DNA of 46,668 nt, from the IMG/VR virus record IMGVR_UViG_3300032284_000155, positions 1 to 46,668 of that record; one strand, 5' to 3'. A program made the translations under genes and the position numbers. Each line of letters starts with the position of its first letter. Position 1 is the stretch's first letter. Source of the stretch: a virus. Below the pieces are notes generated by a model, which made no database searches, was not told the origin of the DNA, and saw only the letters and a program-made list of their open reading frames with translations. Of the stretch, positions 46,101 to 46,668 are shown piece by piece.

Positions 46101-46668
46101 TATTGAGCACGTGCGATATTGCAGCGTGTGTAATTTCATGGATTACAGTGTGCTCATTTAAACCATATTCGGGATCAAGCGTGATCGTGTTGGTAGTAGG
46201 GTCATAAGAACCAGCTTTACCTTGATACAGTTTTGGGGTTTGAATATTTCCAAGAGTATTTAAGCGCAACTTTTCAGGAGAAAAATCGTTAACAATTTGT
46301 TGCCCATCAACCTTATAGGTTAAAGTTATATATCGTTTTGCGCCGGGGGTATCAGATGAAACTTCTCGCCCATATTGATCCATGTAAACAGATCCACCAA
46401 CAACAGCATCTACTTCATAGCCACCGGGAACATGTGGAAGATTAAATCGAATTACATCCCCCTGCTTAGGTTCTGGTCGGGTGCGAGTTAATTCAAATAT
46501 TTTTTCTCTATCTGTTGCGGGAAGCGCCATCGGCCCTTCTGGGTTTCCAATTACAATTTTTGGATTTAACCCAAGTGCTTTGAATCTACGCAGTACTTGC
46601 TTAATTTCTTTATTGTCAATAGTCTTAATTAAATGGTCAAGAATATTGTTAATCTTGCCTTCTTTAAT
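43153..46668 (-). CDS. Very large polyvalent-type protein with zincin motif, N-terminus outside window
   Basis: The frame is open through the right edge (46 codons before the first in-window ATG at 46530: IKEGKINNILDHLIKTIDNK and on), so the gene is 5'-incomplete; over 1,170 residues are visible. Near 46110-46140 is HEITHAAISHVL, a zinc metallopeptidase HExxH motif with a third His, after LNEHTVI. The middle is helical. The C-terminal half has amphipathic or membrane-like text (LPLMVWPILSGKYGF, LGRVAFTFKNFAWNSAFTIARAFHQAV, YGMAMAFAGVKGLPFYGGASML), resembling the LPD38-type ends of large polyvalent proteins that I know from phages. Such proteins are thought to enter the host with the DNA. Confidence 0.7.
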   Translation of the reverse strand: MKEGKINNILDHLIKTIDNKEIKQVLRRFKALGLNPKIVIGNPEGPMALPATDREKIFELTRTRPEPKQGDVIRFNLPHVPGGYEVDAVVGGSVYMDQYGREVSSDTPGAKRYITLTYKVDGQQIVNDFSPEKLRLNTLGNIQTPKLYQGKAGSYDPTTNTITLDPEYGLNEHTVIHEITHAAISHVLNNRNHPLTKEFLKFFDQIQNQLGAAYGAQDLQEFASELTGNPNFQAVLKTIKAPKSGNLFERIIQSIAEFLGFRKGQSAYEAGLKFIHDAIDVSRDVEATPAEKMFMGMGASVNNAFNAVGKIGKDMPSLAGEYAEKARNTFSNIANKNSPMYAGPSTTKLAFGLLRPDHLNKLYGKELPSIQKLLDALEKRNGTQDMRIKKINDNYKHFMDVFARHKQAMERMNDMAYDARLAEVDVLNPNFKTNPQNASEFAKLRSIYNALPKEVQDVYKTIRKSYEDSINEYEKILLANATPSLAARIKAEFQAKRRVPGYIPFLRRGDFWVEYADPTTGDRAASAFESIRERDKFIKDVLKGAQHKSYQNIQNASFQQGSVPPTSFLGSIMADLQKSGASQEQLNNIYQSYLSLFPAQSLVKQFMKSENVRGMERDIVRGYGDVMIKWARKLADSEYSPQIDKAIDAIGAEASNANKPDTYAAAQNIYDQRGFMHNPTYSGLVNGATTLSYFEYIAGNVSSALVNVTSLPLMVWPILSGKYGFTGATNAMMGASKIAINGMQNNARYKKLYDALMEHGQLEHTIAREVLEGRRQSTHEFTGLKAKLEDTVGIAFTASEKYNRAVTAIAAYDLAKQKGKSDAEAIREAIDTVKDAHTSGMSATAPKWMQHPLGRVAFTFKNFAWNSAFTIARAFHQAVKGETKEVRMAAMRQLVGTYGMAMAFAGVKGLPFYGGASMLANMINTLFGDDDEPFDFNEEMRDLFGEFAYKGAVNYVTNLEISNRVGLATDLLYRDDPRSIADHGLALTVIQQALGPAASYAVNANNAAKMMSEGHTERALEALSPSFLRNAAKGFRYMTDGALTLKGDPIDTDISTYNGLMQMAGFAPADLSTMYEMSSARTQFQKEVLARKTKLLNKYDMARTSGDTELMSDTMEDITGFNEKHPGIRITSETLQKSQAARKANERNMIDGIKYNKKLLPEIREKFSAED

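Noticed and set aside
1-46668. Direct circular join of the two edges into one gene
   Set aside because: The left partial gene and the right partial gene would join in frame (1 chance in 3), but the left product is expected to continue as a short conserved protein, and the joined text (NYAGIGF then IKEGK) looks unnatural.
1-46668. Integrase, attachment sites or toxin-antitoxin genes
   Set aside because: No tyrosine or serine recombinase motif was seen in any translated frame, so temperate life style is not claimed.

Overview
The window is a nearly complete tailed double-stranded DNA bacteriophage genome (no host genes, no integrase, no IS element). Large terminase, P22-size portal, scaffold and HK97-type capsid genes, a family A DNA polymerase, a primase-helicase and several glycine-rich fibre-type proteins fit a podovirus-like (less likely siphovirus-like) phage of an aquatic bacterium. 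The host cannot be read from the sequence. Perfect sigma70-type promoters and good Shine-Dalgarno (SD) sites point to a Gram-negative host whose RNA polymerase is used; no phage RNA polymerase gene is visible.

Layout. A divergent control region (about 22.0-22.34 kb) separates two arms. The left arm (minus strand, 21.9 kb down to 1) is the late module: an initiator-like tRNA, terS, terL, portal, a GroES-like co-chaperonin, scaffold, a head protein, a probable decoration protein, major capsid protein, virion proteins, a run of small basic proteins (with a free-standing HNH endonuclease), head-tail connector proteins, then tail/fibre proteins ending in three glycine-rich adhesin-like genes. The right arm (plus strand, 22.3-43.1 kb) is early/replication: small genes, a MoxR-type AAA ATPase / VWA-metallopeptidase / coiled-coil cassette, a VRR-NUC nuclease, two winged-helix proteins, DNA polymerase, a Cas4/RecB-like nuclease, an SNF2-type helicase, an SSB-like protein, a Cro-like HTH protein and a primase-helicase, closed by a strong terminator. 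From 43.15 kb to the right edge a minus-strand gene for a very large polyvalent-type protein (zincin motif plus membrane-like C-terminal half) enters from outside the window. If the genome is circular or circularly permuted, this is the far end of the late operon; the missing part should hold the lysis genes and the remaining tail or internal virion genes.

Regulation is the most unusual part. A 20-bp near-palindrome, TTATTAACA-NN-TGTT(C/A)ATAA, occurs about ten times between 22.2 and 31.2 kb, always in the same orientation, at promoters, at ribosome binding sites and inside genes, reminiscent of dispersed repressor sites (stoperators). One perfect 18-bp copy lies at the predicted start of a possible late promoter that overlaps the early promoter back to back. 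Consensus promoters precede the AAA/VWA cassette, a leaderless small gene, the helicase (through a 200-nt structured leader) and the SSB-like operon. A separate terminator/promoter pair isolates the capsid gene from the next virion gene. A GGAAC-repeat cluster with an alternating AT tract at 23.0-23.3 kb is a candidate replication origin.

All functional names rest on motifs and remembered family features; no database search was run.
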